The position numbers and the translations under genes are program-made. Under the pieces are notes generated by a model, which ran no database searches, was not told the DNA's origin, and saw only the letters and a program-made list of their open reading frames with translations. DNA of 64,000 bases from Stercorarius parasiticus (taxonomy: Eukaryota; Chordata; Aves; Charadriiformes; Stercorariidae): positions 1,014,952 through 1,078,951 of the forward strand of contig VWZL01001367.1 in assembly GCA_013396915.1 (NCBI GenBank), given 5' to 3'. Below, one piece after another: positions 11,305 through 24,478 of this stretch. Each line of letters opens with the position of its first letter. Positions within the stretch are counted from its first letter, which is position 1.

Positions 11305-14300
11305 TAAGAAAGCCACCTCAGTATCTGTTTTCAGGTCCAGATCAATACAGGGAATCCTATTTAACTATTACTGAAGTAGTATCCTGCAAAATACTAACAT
11401 ACTTTTTTCTTTAAATCTGTTGGACTTGCAGTCTTCAACAATAGACATGGGGGTGGAGGTGCTTGGGGGTCGGGGTGTTATTTCAGTTGTTTAGTTGTCA
11501 AGAAAAAGACTTGGGATTTGTTATAGAAAATGTAGATTTTACTCTCTGGATGTCTGCAAGATATTACAGCTTTGAAACAACATCCTCCCCCTACCCCTTA
11601 GAAGTAATCCTTACACACAAAATTCTTGTTTTCGACCTTTAAGAAAGCATGGATGATGGGTCAAGGTCTTAAAAGGAAATCAAAATTCTGACACAGTTCT
11701 GGCATTTGGTTTTCAGTTTTTCAGTCATTCTTGATTCCAAACAATTGTTAGTTTTAGATGGCTGCAATTGTCCAATCTAATATTGCCTTAATGCTGTTAT
11801 GAGGAGAGTGAGGAAAAAAAAAATAGAGCTCCTGCCACTGAGACCACAATGCAAGAAAATCCATTTTGACCCAGGTCAGCCAAATCTACATCATCCTAGG
11901 TTAAATCAAATTATCACAAAGTACAATTGCAGAATGAGAGGAGGGGTGGCAGCTCACCTATAATACTGGACATCTCTGAAGCAAACCAGAAACTGATGTG
12001 GCATTGTCACTAGGTACGAGTAGACAAAAAACATAGGAGACTATTCACCCTCGTTCTTGTGCCTGTTTGTCCCCTGCAATCTACCCCTTCTCAAAGGCTT
12101 TATGAGGAAAAGGGGTCTAAATTTGGATATATAGTCCTGAAAAATAATGTTTCTTTTGTTTGGTGAAATATTTGACAAAAATACCTCACCATGACCCGCA
12201 ACAAAGAAACCCAGGTTCCAGCAGTGGTAGCTGTTTTAAAAATAAGGGATGTGACTGATGTTAAATTATTAAGCAAGAAGCAATGATGAGATCACCCGCA
12301 TATGCTATTAGATTTAGCATACCAGTGAGCCATCATGTAAGAATAGCTTCTGATAACTAATAACCCCTATGTGAAAGGCTCCTTATCCAATTTCAATTCT
12401 GTTTTGCCTTCTCTCCTTTCATGCATCCTTTCCTAGTTTAGAAAGCAACTTTCATAGGCAACAGGAAATATTCCAGTGAGTTTCATGTATCTAATGAATG
12501 CTGATAAGTTATTTTTCTGCCCTACTGGATACCTGGAACTAAGCATCAATCTGAGAGCAAAATAACAGACAGAAGTTCATTATATTCAAAGATATTAGCA
12601 TTGAAATTCTAGTCTGCAGTTACAGAGAACTGTGCTGTAATAGTTATTTAAAATTTATATTATTTCTGTTCCAGATATAAACTTTTCCTTCGAGAATTTC
12701 TCCAAAGAGAGAAAAAGCAGAAAAAGTTTTCCAAAGCCATGGGTCAATAAACCAAACTCTACTGAAGTTAATTCCAAACTCCCATTGTTTTACTCAAGCG
12801 AGACAACTTTTTTGAGCAGTCAGCACAGTAATACACACCATCGGTACTTGTGGTGAGGAGCAGCGAGCGCCATCAGCTTTCTGCCTTCCATTAGCTTTGG
12901 CTAAAATCACCTATTTCTCCATACTAGATGCAAACAGATGTGGAAGTGAATTCTGCTGCTGATAACTGAGCAGTCCACTGCTCTCCCAGCAGACCTCCTC
13001 TAGCCCGTCGGCATCACCACAAGGGTAATAGAAATCTGTGCGTTTAAGGTATTACTGGAGTGTTTTTATTCAGGAAAAACGCATATATGTCTGCATACAT
13101 TCAATTTTAATGTGGAAGAGAAGTTAAAAAAGTAGGATACCTAAGAGTTTAGTACTTCACATATCCTTCCCTCCACTTGTATTTAACTGAACAATACAGT
13201 ACAATTTGTTAGCTGCTTTTCAAGCTAAAACTAAATGCTTGATTTAACAAAAGTTATATGAAAATTTCAGCTAATGTGTTACAGACTGGCAAATAATCCG
13301 TACCTAATTCTGAATGCAGGATTTAAACAGCAGTTAAATCAAGTCTCCCCATTATTCAACCAGGTTGTCAAGCATGCATATAAAGAGAAAAAATCCAAAT
13401 GTGATCATGGCCATTAAATGCAATACAATTATGAGGCTTTATTGACAGAGCCTACAATTCTGAGGAGATAAGTGTACACTTATGTCTACTTCCATTTGTG
13501 CAATATATTTCAATATAAATATTGATTCAAAAGCAAGATTAGTGAGGTTTAACCCTCATAAAGGATTAAACTACCTTCTAGTGAAAATTTGTAACAACCG
13601 AGCCACTTCTGTAGGTGATGCAAGTCAGGGCAGCACAATGAAATCAGTGGAGCTATAGAAGATGATGACCCAGATCAAAGACCTTAAAAGAGCTGTTGAA
13701 GAAAAACTAGTAAAGCCTGTATTCTTTTCCTCTCAGAAATTCCTAGAGCAACTATTATTACCATAAAGTGCAAAAGCTTTGTGGCCAAAGTACCAGAAGA
13801 CAGTATCAGCAATATAATCTTGATTAAAAACTCCAAACATAATTAAAATAATAGTATAAAACTGTTAAGTCATTGAAGCCAGAAGCAACACACTCAGGTA
13901 CTAACATGCAAATAATAGTTCAACCTACATATTTGCCTATGAAAGCTTGCAAAATACATATTTTTGCTTGACTGCTGAGAGATTAAAGCAGAAATGCATC
14001 CTCTGGGATTCTGTTTAAGAGATTTGTCTTGAATATTAGGCAGTAGAACGAGTCAATATATATGCACGTAATTTATACCACTAATGTTTACAAAAATCAC
14101 ACTTAAATGTTTTTCTTCCATGCTAAAACAGGAGAGAGAGAGATACAAATCCCCATGTTATTGTTTGGGTGCTAAAAAGAAACTGAAACTTTTACAATCT
14201 GTGTGACAAAAACATTCCTATAAAATGATAGGAAAATGATTTGTGCATGCTTTCCTAGGAGATAAAGAGGCACTCCTTCAGCCTTATGTTTAAGAGGTGC

Positions 14301-15061
14301 AAACTAGCACAATGCCATCACGTGGAGTAGAGTTAAAAGAGACGGTATGAGCCACAGCTCTGGCCCCAACTGTCTTAGGAGCAAAGCTATTAAAATCTGT
14401 AGCTTAGGTAGCAGGGAGGGTAGCGACAGACATGCTGCAGCACATTCAGTGTCAAGGTTTTCAGGCTTCACTACCCAGCAGTGTGTTGCCACCCCTGTGT
14501 TGAGTCAGCTGTAGGGCCAAGCTGGCACACAGGGATTTCTATGCTCACCTCTCTGTAAAGATCTGCCATTCAATTTCGCTTTCATCTTTCCCTTAATCTC
14601 CCTTTTCTTAATCTTGGTCATTTGTCTGAATCCACAAGCATGTTCACATACCCTGCCCTGTTCTTTCCCCTTCAGCACTGCCAGCCTTTGGGTGAAGCAC
14701 ATTTAGGTGCCACAGCTGTTTGCTAAGAAACACGTGTCAATACCAGAGCCTAGACTGGAAAAATGTTTCTTCTACAACGAAGTTATGCACAAGGTGATAT
14801 GAAAGGATATATGAAATGATATGAAGAACATGCTGGAAACTACGTGCTGTACATCAATTCGATATAATTTTAATACCTATTATTAACAGTTTATCCTGTT
14901 ACCACAATATCTGAACACTTTCACAAAAATAACCAAGACCCAGCACTGCAGATGACATTTTCTCCTTATCTGAGGGAGCAGGTTCTTACCAGCATGATTT
15001 TATTATGAGGGGAATGGACATGAGACTAGAGGAGAATATTCCCATAACAATGAACCCCCCA

Positions 15062-16500
15062 TAATCCATGATTTACCAGCAGTCCTGGCTAATCAGGGAG
15101 GTCCCAGTTGACTGGAGGCTAGCAAATATGATGCCCATCTACAAGTAGGGCTGAAAGGAGGATCTGGAGAATTACAGACCTGTCAGCGTGACCTCAGTGC
15201 TGGAAAAGGTTAAGGAGCAGATCATCTCGAGTGCCATCACGTGGCACATACAGGACAACCAGGTCATCAGGCCCAGCCAGCATGGGTTCATGAAAGGCAG
15301 GTCCTTCTTGACAAACCTGCTCTCCCTCTATGACAAGGTGACCTGCTTAGTGGATGAGGAAAAGGCTGTGGATGTTGTCTACCTGGGCTTTAATAAAGCT
15401 TTTGGCACCATTTCTCACAGCATTCTCCTGGAGAAACTGGCTGCTCATGGCTTGGATGCGCGTATGCTTCACTGGGTAAAAAAATGCCTGGACGGCTGGG
15501 CCCAAAGAGTTATGCTGAATGGAGTTAAATCCAGTTGGCAGCCGGTCACAAGTGGTGTTCCCCAGGGCTCAGTATTGGCATCGGTTCTGTTTAATATCTT
15601 TATCAATGATCTGGACGAGGGGATCGAGTGCACCCTCAGTCAGTTTGCAGACGACATGAAGTTAGGCAGGAGTGTTGATCTGCTTGAGGGTAGGAAGGCT
15701 CTATAGAAGGATCTGGACAGTCTGGATCTATGGTCCAAGGCCAGTGGGATGAGGTTCAACAAGGCCAAGTGCTGGGTCCTGCACTTGGGTCACAACAACC
15801 CCATGCAGCGTTACAAGCTTGGGGAGGAGTGGCTGGAGAGCTGCCTGGCAGAAAAGGACCTGGGGCTGCTGGTCGACTGACAGCTGAATGTGAGCCAGCA
15901 GTGTGCAGCTGCCTGTATCAGGAACAGTGCGGTAAGTAGGACTAGGGCAGTGATCATCCCCCTGTACTCAGCACTGGTGAGGCTGCACCTTCAATACTGT
16001 GTTCAGTTTTAGGTCCCTCGCCACAAGAAAGACATTAAGGTGCTGGAGCGTGTCCAGAGAAGGGGAATGAAGCTGATGGGGGGTCTAGAGCACAAGTCTT
16101 ATGAGGAGCAGCTGAGGGAGCTGGGGTTGTTCAGCCTGGAGAAAAGGAGGCTGAGGGGAGACCTTATCGCTCTCTACAACTACCTGAAAGGAGCTTGTAG
16201 CCAGGTGGGAGTCCGTCCCTTCTCCCAAATAACAACTGACAGGACAAGAGGAAATGGCCTCAAGTTGTGCCAGGGGGGTGTTTAGATTGGATATTAGGAA
16301 AAATTTCTTGACAGAAAGGGTTCTCAAGCATTGGAACAGGCTGCCCAGGGAAGTGGTTGAGTCACCATCCCTGGAGGTATTTAAAAGATGTGCAGATGCG
16401 GCACTTAGGGCCATGGTTTAGTGGTAACTTGGCAGTGCTAGGTTAACAGTCAGACTTGGTGATCTTAAAGGTCTCCTCCAATCAAAATGATTCTATGAGT
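15062..16500 (+). mobile_element. CR1 LINE, longest copy in the window (5'-truncated)
   Basis: About 1.4 kb of CR1 covering the reverse-transcriptase half of ORF2 through to the 3' tail. The 5' edge is approximate: similarity is clear from the ACCAGCAGTCCTGGCTAA motif near 15075 onward, while the sequence before 15062 is not recognisable. The 3' end has the CR1 signature GGTCTCCTCCAATCAAAATG and one clear octamer ATTCTATG before it decays. The last ~540 bp are almost identical to the copy ending at 47374, unlike the more upstream part. CR1 usually inserts without clear target duplication, and none is seen here. Confidence 0.93.
15119..16285 (+). pseudogene. CR1 ORF2 reverse transcriptase, inactivated
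   Basis: In the living element this protein copies CR1 RNA into DNA at the target site. The longest open piece (15188-15706, 172 codons) reads through the palm domain: QHGFMKGRS at residues 31-39, the motif A region LGFNKAFG at 66-73, SGVPQGSVL at 122-130 and the FADD catalytic pair at 153-156. Motif A should carry the first catalytic aspartate (LDFSKAFD in the family); here both aspartates of that block are glycine, so the enzyme would be dead. The frame runs without frameshift to 16285 but is broken by stops at 15146, 15152, 15704, 15878 and 16010. Relative to the copy at 46589 it lacks a net 21 bp (seven codons) near 15900. There is no upstream endonuclease domain or ORF1. No true start codon is present; the 15188 boundary is only the end of an upstream stop-containing segment. 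Confidence 0.9.
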
Positions 16501-19500
16501 CTAAGAACCAGTTGAGGCGCTATAATTTTTAAAAAGAAATACTTATATTACATACAACAGAAAATGCTGCTTTCTGGATGTTTTGGAACAGCACACAAAG
16601 CAAGCTGCTGCTCAAAAACTAAACATGAGAGAAGAACTAACTCAAATATATACAGGACATCAAGAAGAGTGAATTATGCAGGATCTCTTAAGTCCACTGT
16701 GCCACTTCCTGTTCAAGTCAAAATAATAATAGATTTCCTCTTTTTCTGGAAAGAAAGTGTGTTGCAGCTCTGCAGGCAGACTTGCATAGAGACATTTTCA
16801 AGTGAGGGAAAGACATTACCCTGTCTGAATCCCTTGACCTCCAGTGCTCCGAGTGCTTTCTCTATCCACTGCAGGGAATGCCAAGCTGAACACAGGCTGC
16901 AGCATAGCCCATTATTCTATTAAAGGCAAGAAATCCCTTGCCCATTTGTGTCCATCTTTTATGTTCCACAGTTAAGGTCATGTAATGTATAAGAAGTTCC
17001 AGCAAATTATATATGAAGAAATATAAAATAAACCCTTATAACAGAAAAAAATGCAGGAAAGGTAACATTACAAGTATCTGTTAGTTATGTAAATTGTCAC
17101 TACACGGTTTGTAAATTATTAGCTTTATAAATTTTACTTACTATTAAAAATCATTTGGTAAGTATTTTGTGTGAACAAAATTAAAACTATGCATTGTTCA
17201 GAAGCTTATCATGACACTTATTGACTGTTTCTGATGTGATACACACCCTGGTCAGATGGTATATTTTCTATTCCTCAGTAAGGTATTGATGTGATGAATG
17301 CCCCAGAAAGACAATGTATACTTGCTATCATACAAAACCCCTGCTTACCACTGTGCACCAAAATACCACTGTAAGGTCTGCCATTCCCCAACAACACTTC
17401 TACTTGAATATTTGAAGATACTTGAGGGGTTGACAATGTGAATAGCAAGTCACAAACAGAGCAAGCTACACAAAAAAAAAATAAAAAAAATTTGCAAAAT
17501 TGTGTTTTTACTTTCTAAAGAGCAGAAAAGGAACCCCTATTTCTACTATCTCCTTCAGTTTCCTTTTTTTTTTAAATAAAATTTTTTTTGTTAGTATTTT
17601 TGCTCTTGTAATTATGATTTCCATGAAGGTAACTGCAGCTGAAGTTGGAGCAGCTGAACAGATAAATGATGGACTAAATTGCGTCAATGGAGTTTTAGGT
17701 ACTGTGGACACATAGTCCCTTTTTATAGCCATAGAGAATGCACAGCACTGCAAACTTTCTTTGATTGAGTAGTCTGGGAATTTTTCAATGTAGAAGAATC
17801 AACAGTAATCTAAATTTGAATTTCAGTCAGTTCATCTTAGCTATTTTGTCTCCTAGCCACATGCAGCTGAATTAAAAAATTCTGTTTTATGGTCCCTATA
17901 GCACCTCATGGAGAAACACATACCTAGAAAGTCAATATTTTTTTAATAAACATTTTTGTCTTCACAAAAACAAACAACATGAGCAGAGATCAAAATAGAT
18001 CTGTGCACCATTTTGATATCCATGTCTTCTGTTTCAATATGCCACACTTAGCATTTTATTGCCTGTCACTTTTCCTAGTCCTGTATAGTTGCCTTTCAAA
18101 AAGCTTATAAATCACTGAAGAACTTCTCTGTAACTTCATCTTACTTAGGAGACCTATCATCAATCATAATTAATGAGTCGCTATGAACAGTACTGTGCCT
18201 GCTGACTAGTCTTTTCAGTGCCATCGGCACAGACTAGGTCTGGATATTGAAAGCCAAGAGAGAAATTTCAGAAGAGCAGAATGCAGCGAGGAATAGGAAA
18301 AAACAGGGAAAAAAAAAATAATCAGTTAACTTGAGTGACGTCAAGACATTCAGTACTAATGAATATTAGGAAACATTACTCTAATTTTAGCCCTTGGAGA
18401 CTATACAATGTAAAGATACAAACTTTCTTCAGCCTTGTAAACTTCAAGAATATATGTGAGTTACATTAGCTGTCTAACACTAGTGATTATAATCCATGGA
18501 ATACAAAAGGATAATTTGCCAATCTTGTAATGAATACCAGTACAGACTGCTGTTATTTATTGTTCATCTGGATTTGACTACTGATTTGCATAAGTTATCT
18601 AAAAGTTAGTATAATTTAGTATGTTAAAAAGTCTAGGGGTGTGAAGATGAAGTATATTTTATTTTCCATAATAAGAAGTCTGTTACCCAGGTAGGGAACT
18701 ACTACGTAACATAGATGACAATTCAAGTACCAAAATTAGCAAAAGTGAACAGATTTCACATAATACATAGGCTAACACTCTATTTGCAGCACACTATGGT
18801 ACTGGAATGAACTGAACAATGAAGAAAGGCAAATCTGCTAAAAAAAAAAAAAAGGAGGAAAATTGTTCTACTTGTTTTTCTTTGAAACATATTTTCTGAA
18901 GTATGATGGCTGTTTTCCAAAAGTTATAATCAACCCGGCACTCCAACTAAAGTTGGGCAGAAGAGATTTTTTCCTTTTGAAAAAATCTAATAGGCAGGAT
19001 AACAATATATTTTTTTGAAAGCACCACATTTTTCCTGAAAATAGTGCAAAGTGTTTGATTCCAGCAATCTGAACTCAAGTTTTCTGCTCTAATCCCTCAT
19101 ATTGTCTTAACACCCACCCTTATAAAACTACTACAAATAATTCGTAACGGCATTTAGCAAAAAACAGTAGAAGTTACTGAACCTCTCTGGAGCGGGGCCC
19201 ATTATCTTGATGGTGTCCCCAGCACCTGATGTGGGTTGTGAAATGCAGAGGCATCGACATGGTTTGGGATAGCACCAGGGAGGTTCAGCCTGGCTTCCCA
19301 CTTTGTCCATATTGCCTCTCACCATGGGAAGGGGAAGGGAAAGAGCAGCCCCAGGAGAGAGGCGAGGGAAATAGGAGGCACCGAGGGCTGAGTGGGTGAC
19401 AGGGGCGGTGTAAGGAGAAGGCAGCAGCACAGATGTTTCAGTACAGAATGATTTGTTTTGACCTCTGATGTCCTGTTATAAACCGAGAATCAAAACTCTT

Positions 19501-20639
19501 TCCTCAGAAAATAAAGCTAATAATGCACCAATGCAACTTTAACCTCTATCCCAAACAGTGCCAGAACCAAACCAAAACCTTCGCTTTTCAATAGCATAAG
19601 ACCTAGAAAAAAATTTGAACCTATTTTTATTTTGTAGTTATTCACACTGTAAAATTAACTCATAAAGAAAACCGTAAAGAGCAACTATTTCTCCTGATCT
19701 GAATTTCTTCTCAACCTCACACACCTTTTTCATTTTCCCATGGAGTAACTCCGTTCCAAATGGGAAAAGATTTCGGGTTATGCAGTAAAACTGCAGAATA
19801 TGGTTAGGAGTCCAGAGCAAAGGTCAGAAAACACCCCACCCCACTGCACCTTCAGTACATATAGTACATTTACCAGTCAGTGGAATATTTTCACAGTCCT
19901 AGGTCTTGAAACTATACATAAAAGTCAGCTTTTTTGAACGGAACTTCAGCTTTTTACTAGTTGTCTGGGAAGAACAGTTTTCACCCACAAGCGCATATTC
20001 GCTTAAGGTATACTATAGTCACAATTCATTTAAAAAAAAAATCAGAACCGGGAGTCTGCACATCCATAAATGCACTTCACCAGCAATGTGTTTCTTAAAT
20101 TGTTTGGCTACCATAGAACAACCTAGTTCTTCAGGCATCTTATATCAATAGCCTTCAGTCTGTCATCATACTGTGGTACCATCGTTAAATGTCCTTTATT
20201 GCCCTGTTTATTGTTCTGTTCAGTAGAATAATCACAAGCACAGCAGACAAACAATGAACTGAAAGTACTGCTAAAAAGAACAAATACAGCCTGTTTATGC
20301 TATTATACGCTCAAAACTTCATGCTAATGCTATGTTTGTTAAGGTGATAGAGTACAGTACATTGTTTCAAGACACTAAATTACGATATGCTTAATGATCA
20401 AGTCTCTGTTTGGAAATTGAAATACAAAAAAGTTACCTGCTCCTACGCAAAGAATTTTCTCTCTGCCCTGACCCACCACCATCAAAATAATTGTTAACTT
20501 CTCCCTGGGTTTGTTAGGAATTGGGATCAACTCCTTATCTGTCATATTTGCTTGCTCAGCCTGAAATTGTTGGCTGCTGCTATGTATTATTGCCTTTATG
20601 TCTGTAGAACCAATGTTGCTGAGAGCTAGCTTCTTTCTT
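16501..20639. other. Unassigned non-coding sequence, 4.1 kb
   Basis: No gene-like frame stands out. A short segment at about 19180-19440 is richer in G and C than its surroundings and supports a 99-codon minus-strand open frame, but the translation is proline- and serine-rich without a recognisable domain. Homopolymer A runs occur near 17470-17490 and 18840-18853. Confidence 0.55.
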
Positions 20640-20664
20640 TGTGTGTGTGTGTGTGTGTGTGTGT
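20640..20664. repeat. (TG)n microsatellite
   Basis: Twelve perfect GT units preceded by one T. A perfect dinucleotide run of this length is likely to vary in length between individuals. No gene feature adjoins it. Confidence 0.95.
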
Positions 20665-23600
20665 CTGCAGGTGTGATCTGTATAATTATTTTTCCTAAAT
20701 CCCTGTTAATTACATCTGTGCTTTTTCATTAAAGAGAATAGACTGATAAGAGGTGACTGGGACCAGAAGACAATGTAGCTCCACAGCTAAACAGGAACAT
20801 GATGATTATTGATAATAATTAATAAAACCAAAATAATATGTATTGAGGTTTTTTTGTCCTAAAGTGACTCTAAAGAACCTGGAAGCTATAAACTAAAAAT
20901 ATGCCTTAATTTTAAACTAAGTACATTGTATACAGAAGTTACTGATTGAGAATTGGGCAGAGTCGGTTTACAAAGTTCAATAGCGCTTTTAAAAATGTGC
21001 ATTCAGTCTTAAGGAGATTAAAACGAATTTAAGATGAATTTATATTACCTTTTAGGTTCTGCTCAGCATGCTACTCTTGTCTTAGGCTAAAATACAGTTC
21101 CCAAATTATTTTTTAAAAAATATAAATAGTTATGGACACATGCATATACGCATATGCATTACCGATATTTAAATTGATTTACCTTAAATTACTGGAAAAC
21201 AAAGATTAAAAACCAAAACCCAAACCCAACTATCCATAGCACATTCTGCTCAAAAGATCAGCCTCTGAAATGTTCAGTCTGGAGCCCAGTTCACAACGAG
21301 GGGATTCATAAAGCAAACAGGAAACCGAGCAAGGGTTCTCAGAGCTGCATCCTCAGCCATAGTAAACAGGCTCTGCTAAATGACTCCATTCACTGACACG
21401 CTGGTCTGTATTTTGTCATGTTGCTATCTCTTACCAAAGCGCCACACTGAACTTCAATAGGGCATAATGTACAGCACGCAACAAAACACGAAAATAATTT
21501 AAGAGGTATTATGAAGCTTATATAAGCTAGTTCTTCTCTCACTTTTAAAACCAGTTCACCCATCCTGAGCAAGAGATCTCTCAAATGACAAAAAACATAG
21601 CCAAAATCTTGCCAGGCACTAACTAGCTATGTCTTTGATTGCACTGTTTACAAATCTGTAATAGCATTTCTTCCATCTGTTCTGCAGTTTCCATCTATAC
21701 ACTCAATTTACGAAATGAAATAAGTTGCTTACAAATTTGTTCTAAAGATCTCTTCCAAAGAGGTCTTCCAGCACATTGGCTATTATGGACACTACTCCGA
21801 AATTCAGACAAAAATAATAAAGTAAAATGAAGGGGAGAGTTTGTGTGGAAAAAAAAGACCCTTAAGAAGAACAGATAGGGTTCTCAACGGAAAAATTTAA
21901 AGAAATGCATCTCAGTTACAACTCAGCCATTAACTGTCTCTTCAACATAAAGTACAATTAGTTAGTGAAGCTGTTTTGTTTAAAACACCAATGTAAAAAC
22001 TAGCCAGTTTTCAAAAGCAGAGTTAAGTGGAATTCTGCACACAATTTCTGACAATTCTGCCATAAAATGATCAGCAGTTTATGAAAGAAGAGCAAAAAAT
22101 TTCTTTGTTACTTTAGGTAGGACACCGCAATGCAATTGGGAAGTTGATTTCAAGAGGCCCAGATCCTCCTTTGAAGAAGCTCAGAATTGTATCTCTGCTC
22201 CATGTGGGTGATGAGTCTTGTTCAACATCTCCCAGGTGTGAGCAAACATTGAAATGATAGCCACAAATAAAACTTTTCATACATAAAGCCTAAACTGCAT
22301 GTGAATAGTTTCCATTACATCATAACAAATGGCTATCACAGAATTACAACACTCTTTTTCTGATGTGAAAAGGAAATAAGGTAACAATCAAGTTTCTTTA
22401 GGAAAAAAGCTAACGTCAGTACTGAGACAAATGGCATTCCTCAAAATGAATAACATTTAACGTTTGCTCACTGGGTAACTAGTTATGTGTTTCTCTGTTC
22501 AATTAGCCAAACATTCACAATGAAACCAGATTGAAATTATTTTTGTGGTAAGTCTTCTATGAAAACTCTTTTTAATGTTGTGTATGCGCTTCTCTATTTG
22601 TTTGAAACCCATGTGAAGGAGCCATAGAAGAGATTTCATTTCTATTATAATAAACTACCTGTGCTATTATTATTATTGCTCAAGCGTGGCATTTGCACCC
22701 ACGGTTATATCCAAAATACCAGTAACTTTGTTACGCATTACTACTGTTACTACTAAGCAAGGGCCTAACACTTCAAAGGGCTCAGTTAACTCAGCAAATA
22801 CTCCAGACGTTGCTAGAATTAAATAACATGGCACTTATGAATATAGCTCTTTCTTCATTTACAAGACACAGTGAGTCAGAAAAGTAGCACCCAAGTATGA
22901 TTAAAAAGAAATGCTTTCTGACAGCCTGCTCTGCAGCGACTAGTGAACATTGAGTCACCACCACCACCCCAGCACAGCATCATTTCTACTTGATATTTGC
23001 CATTCCATAATTAGAACAAACGATATACTTGGGACACAGCAAAATGTTTTTAGTTAACTTTCTGCTTAAACCCGTTTACAGAGTCTTTACTGTTCCTGCC
23101 TCCAAAGATAAGGTACACAATCATGATCTGTGCTGCCTCCATTTTAGAGACAACCCTATTATTATAAAAGTAAATGCCACCCACTTGCTAACATTGGAGA
23201 CTAATTAACTCTGCAATTGCTTAGAGAAGAGGGTAAAAATCACACTGCCTGTTCCAGCAGCTATCCTAGAAAATAAAGAGGACTAGATAATAATTTGTCT
23301 TCACTTCCCCCCCAAAAAAATTTTCTTTCTCTTTTTTCCTTCTTGCATTCTTTTTTTTTTTTAATTTCTATTTTTAATTTCATCTTGCTTTGCTTATAAC
23401 TATTATTTAAGTACTGCTTTTTGTAAAAGTGTGAAAGGTCTCTGTGGTACCTCCGGTCATGAATCCATTTGCTAAAACAATGTTTTTGAAATCCTTTCTG
23501 TTCATCCTGCGATTCAGTTTTTGACGTTTTGTCTTTTAAAAGCAAGTTCTTGTAAGCAGGTCAGCTAGTGAGCCTTGATTTCAGTAGCTCTGTTGAAAAC

Positions 23601-24421
23601 TGACAGCTATATAGATTCATTAACCGCATGGTACTGAAAGGAAATCTTTACATTCCAATTATTTCGGCCCAATTTATTAAAAAAAGCTCACTAACTTGCA
23701 CTTCGCCATCTATATATCTATTTAAACACAAACATGTTCACAGCGTGAGAAAAAATTCCCAAAAGGTGTTAAATAAATATATGAGTCATCCAATGAAATA
23801 AGACCCCAAAAAAGCAACGGCCAAGGCTCACAACACTGAGATATGCTTACCTGCAGGGGAAAACATTAGTTACAACAGCGACAATATGAATTTTGTAGTT
23901 CAATTAATTGGCATAGGGATTAATAGCATAAACAAGATGCAAAAAAAAAAAAATCTGATCTGGTTGTAAATCTGCAATGTTTTGTGTAACTTTTTACTTT
24001 ATGTCTATTACTTTCTGTCTCCAGCAAATACTGGGCAAATTCGGTTCTCTTGATTCTGATGAACAACCAGCAGCAGGGATGGCATGAATACAAATAATTT
24101 AGAAGCTCAGTTCTATGAGCACTTTTAAAGAGAACTCTTTTTTAGATATCTTACTGACCAGGGTTTTTTTCATGTCTGATACTGAAAGATTTTGAAAAAC
24201 AGGAACCGGTTTTATACCGGACAGAGTTGCTCAGAAATGGACCCCAGTCATCGCTGGTTTCAGTGATCCAGTGAAACACACTCCTGTTACTGACTGGTCT
24301 GGTGGCCGGCTGTAAAGAAATCTTTTTTGTTCTTGCTGGGGTGTTTTTTTTTTGGTGTTCTATTCCAGCCCTATAATCCATAAAGAATCAGAGATTTTAA
24401 GGTGTATTATATTACTGGTTT
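20665..24421. other. Unassigned non-coding sequence, 3.8 kb
   Basis: AT-rich single-copy DNA. It includes a pyrimidine-rich stretch at about 23300-23380, whose complement yields a lysine-rich minus-strand open frame that is clearly low-complexity rather than coding. A small inverted match (AACCGGTTTTATACCGG) lies near 24205. Nothing else can be supported. Confidence 0.55.
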
Positions 24422-24478
24422 AATAGGACTTGTGCAGTAGACAAGAATTGCTAAAATGACTCTCTGTTGCTACTTTTA
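24422..24478 (+). repeat. Left member of a diverged direct repeat
   Basis: Starts AATAGGAC and continues through GAATTGCTAAAATGAC to CTCTCTGTTGCT. It matches 24901-24957 in the same orientation at a spacing of about 480 bp, with roughly three quarters of positions the same and one single-base offset. The family is unknown. It could be the remains of terminal repeats of an old element or a simple local duplication. Confidence 0.5.

Larger units (their letters stand above)
6584..15061. other. Unassigned non-coding sequence, 8.5 kb
   Basis: Scattered open frames of 60-100 codons are present (for example 8113-8382, 9311-9613 minus, 10109-10405). None shows a domain, a recognisable protein or a splice-site pattern linking to a neighbour. 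Small tandem duplications occur at 8466-8495 and 11279-11304. The stretch is AT-rich throughout and shows no recent transposon. Confidence 0.55.

Noticed and set aside
16085..16414. 109-codon minus-strand frame, identical in sequence to 46951-47280
   Set aside because: It is the antisense shadow of the CR1 ORF2 C-terminus. Its duplication only reflects the two near-identical CR1 blocks.
23261..23545. 94-codon minus-strand frame, very rich in lysine
   Set aside because: The lysines come from a T-rich low-complexity stretch read in reverse; not a real protein.
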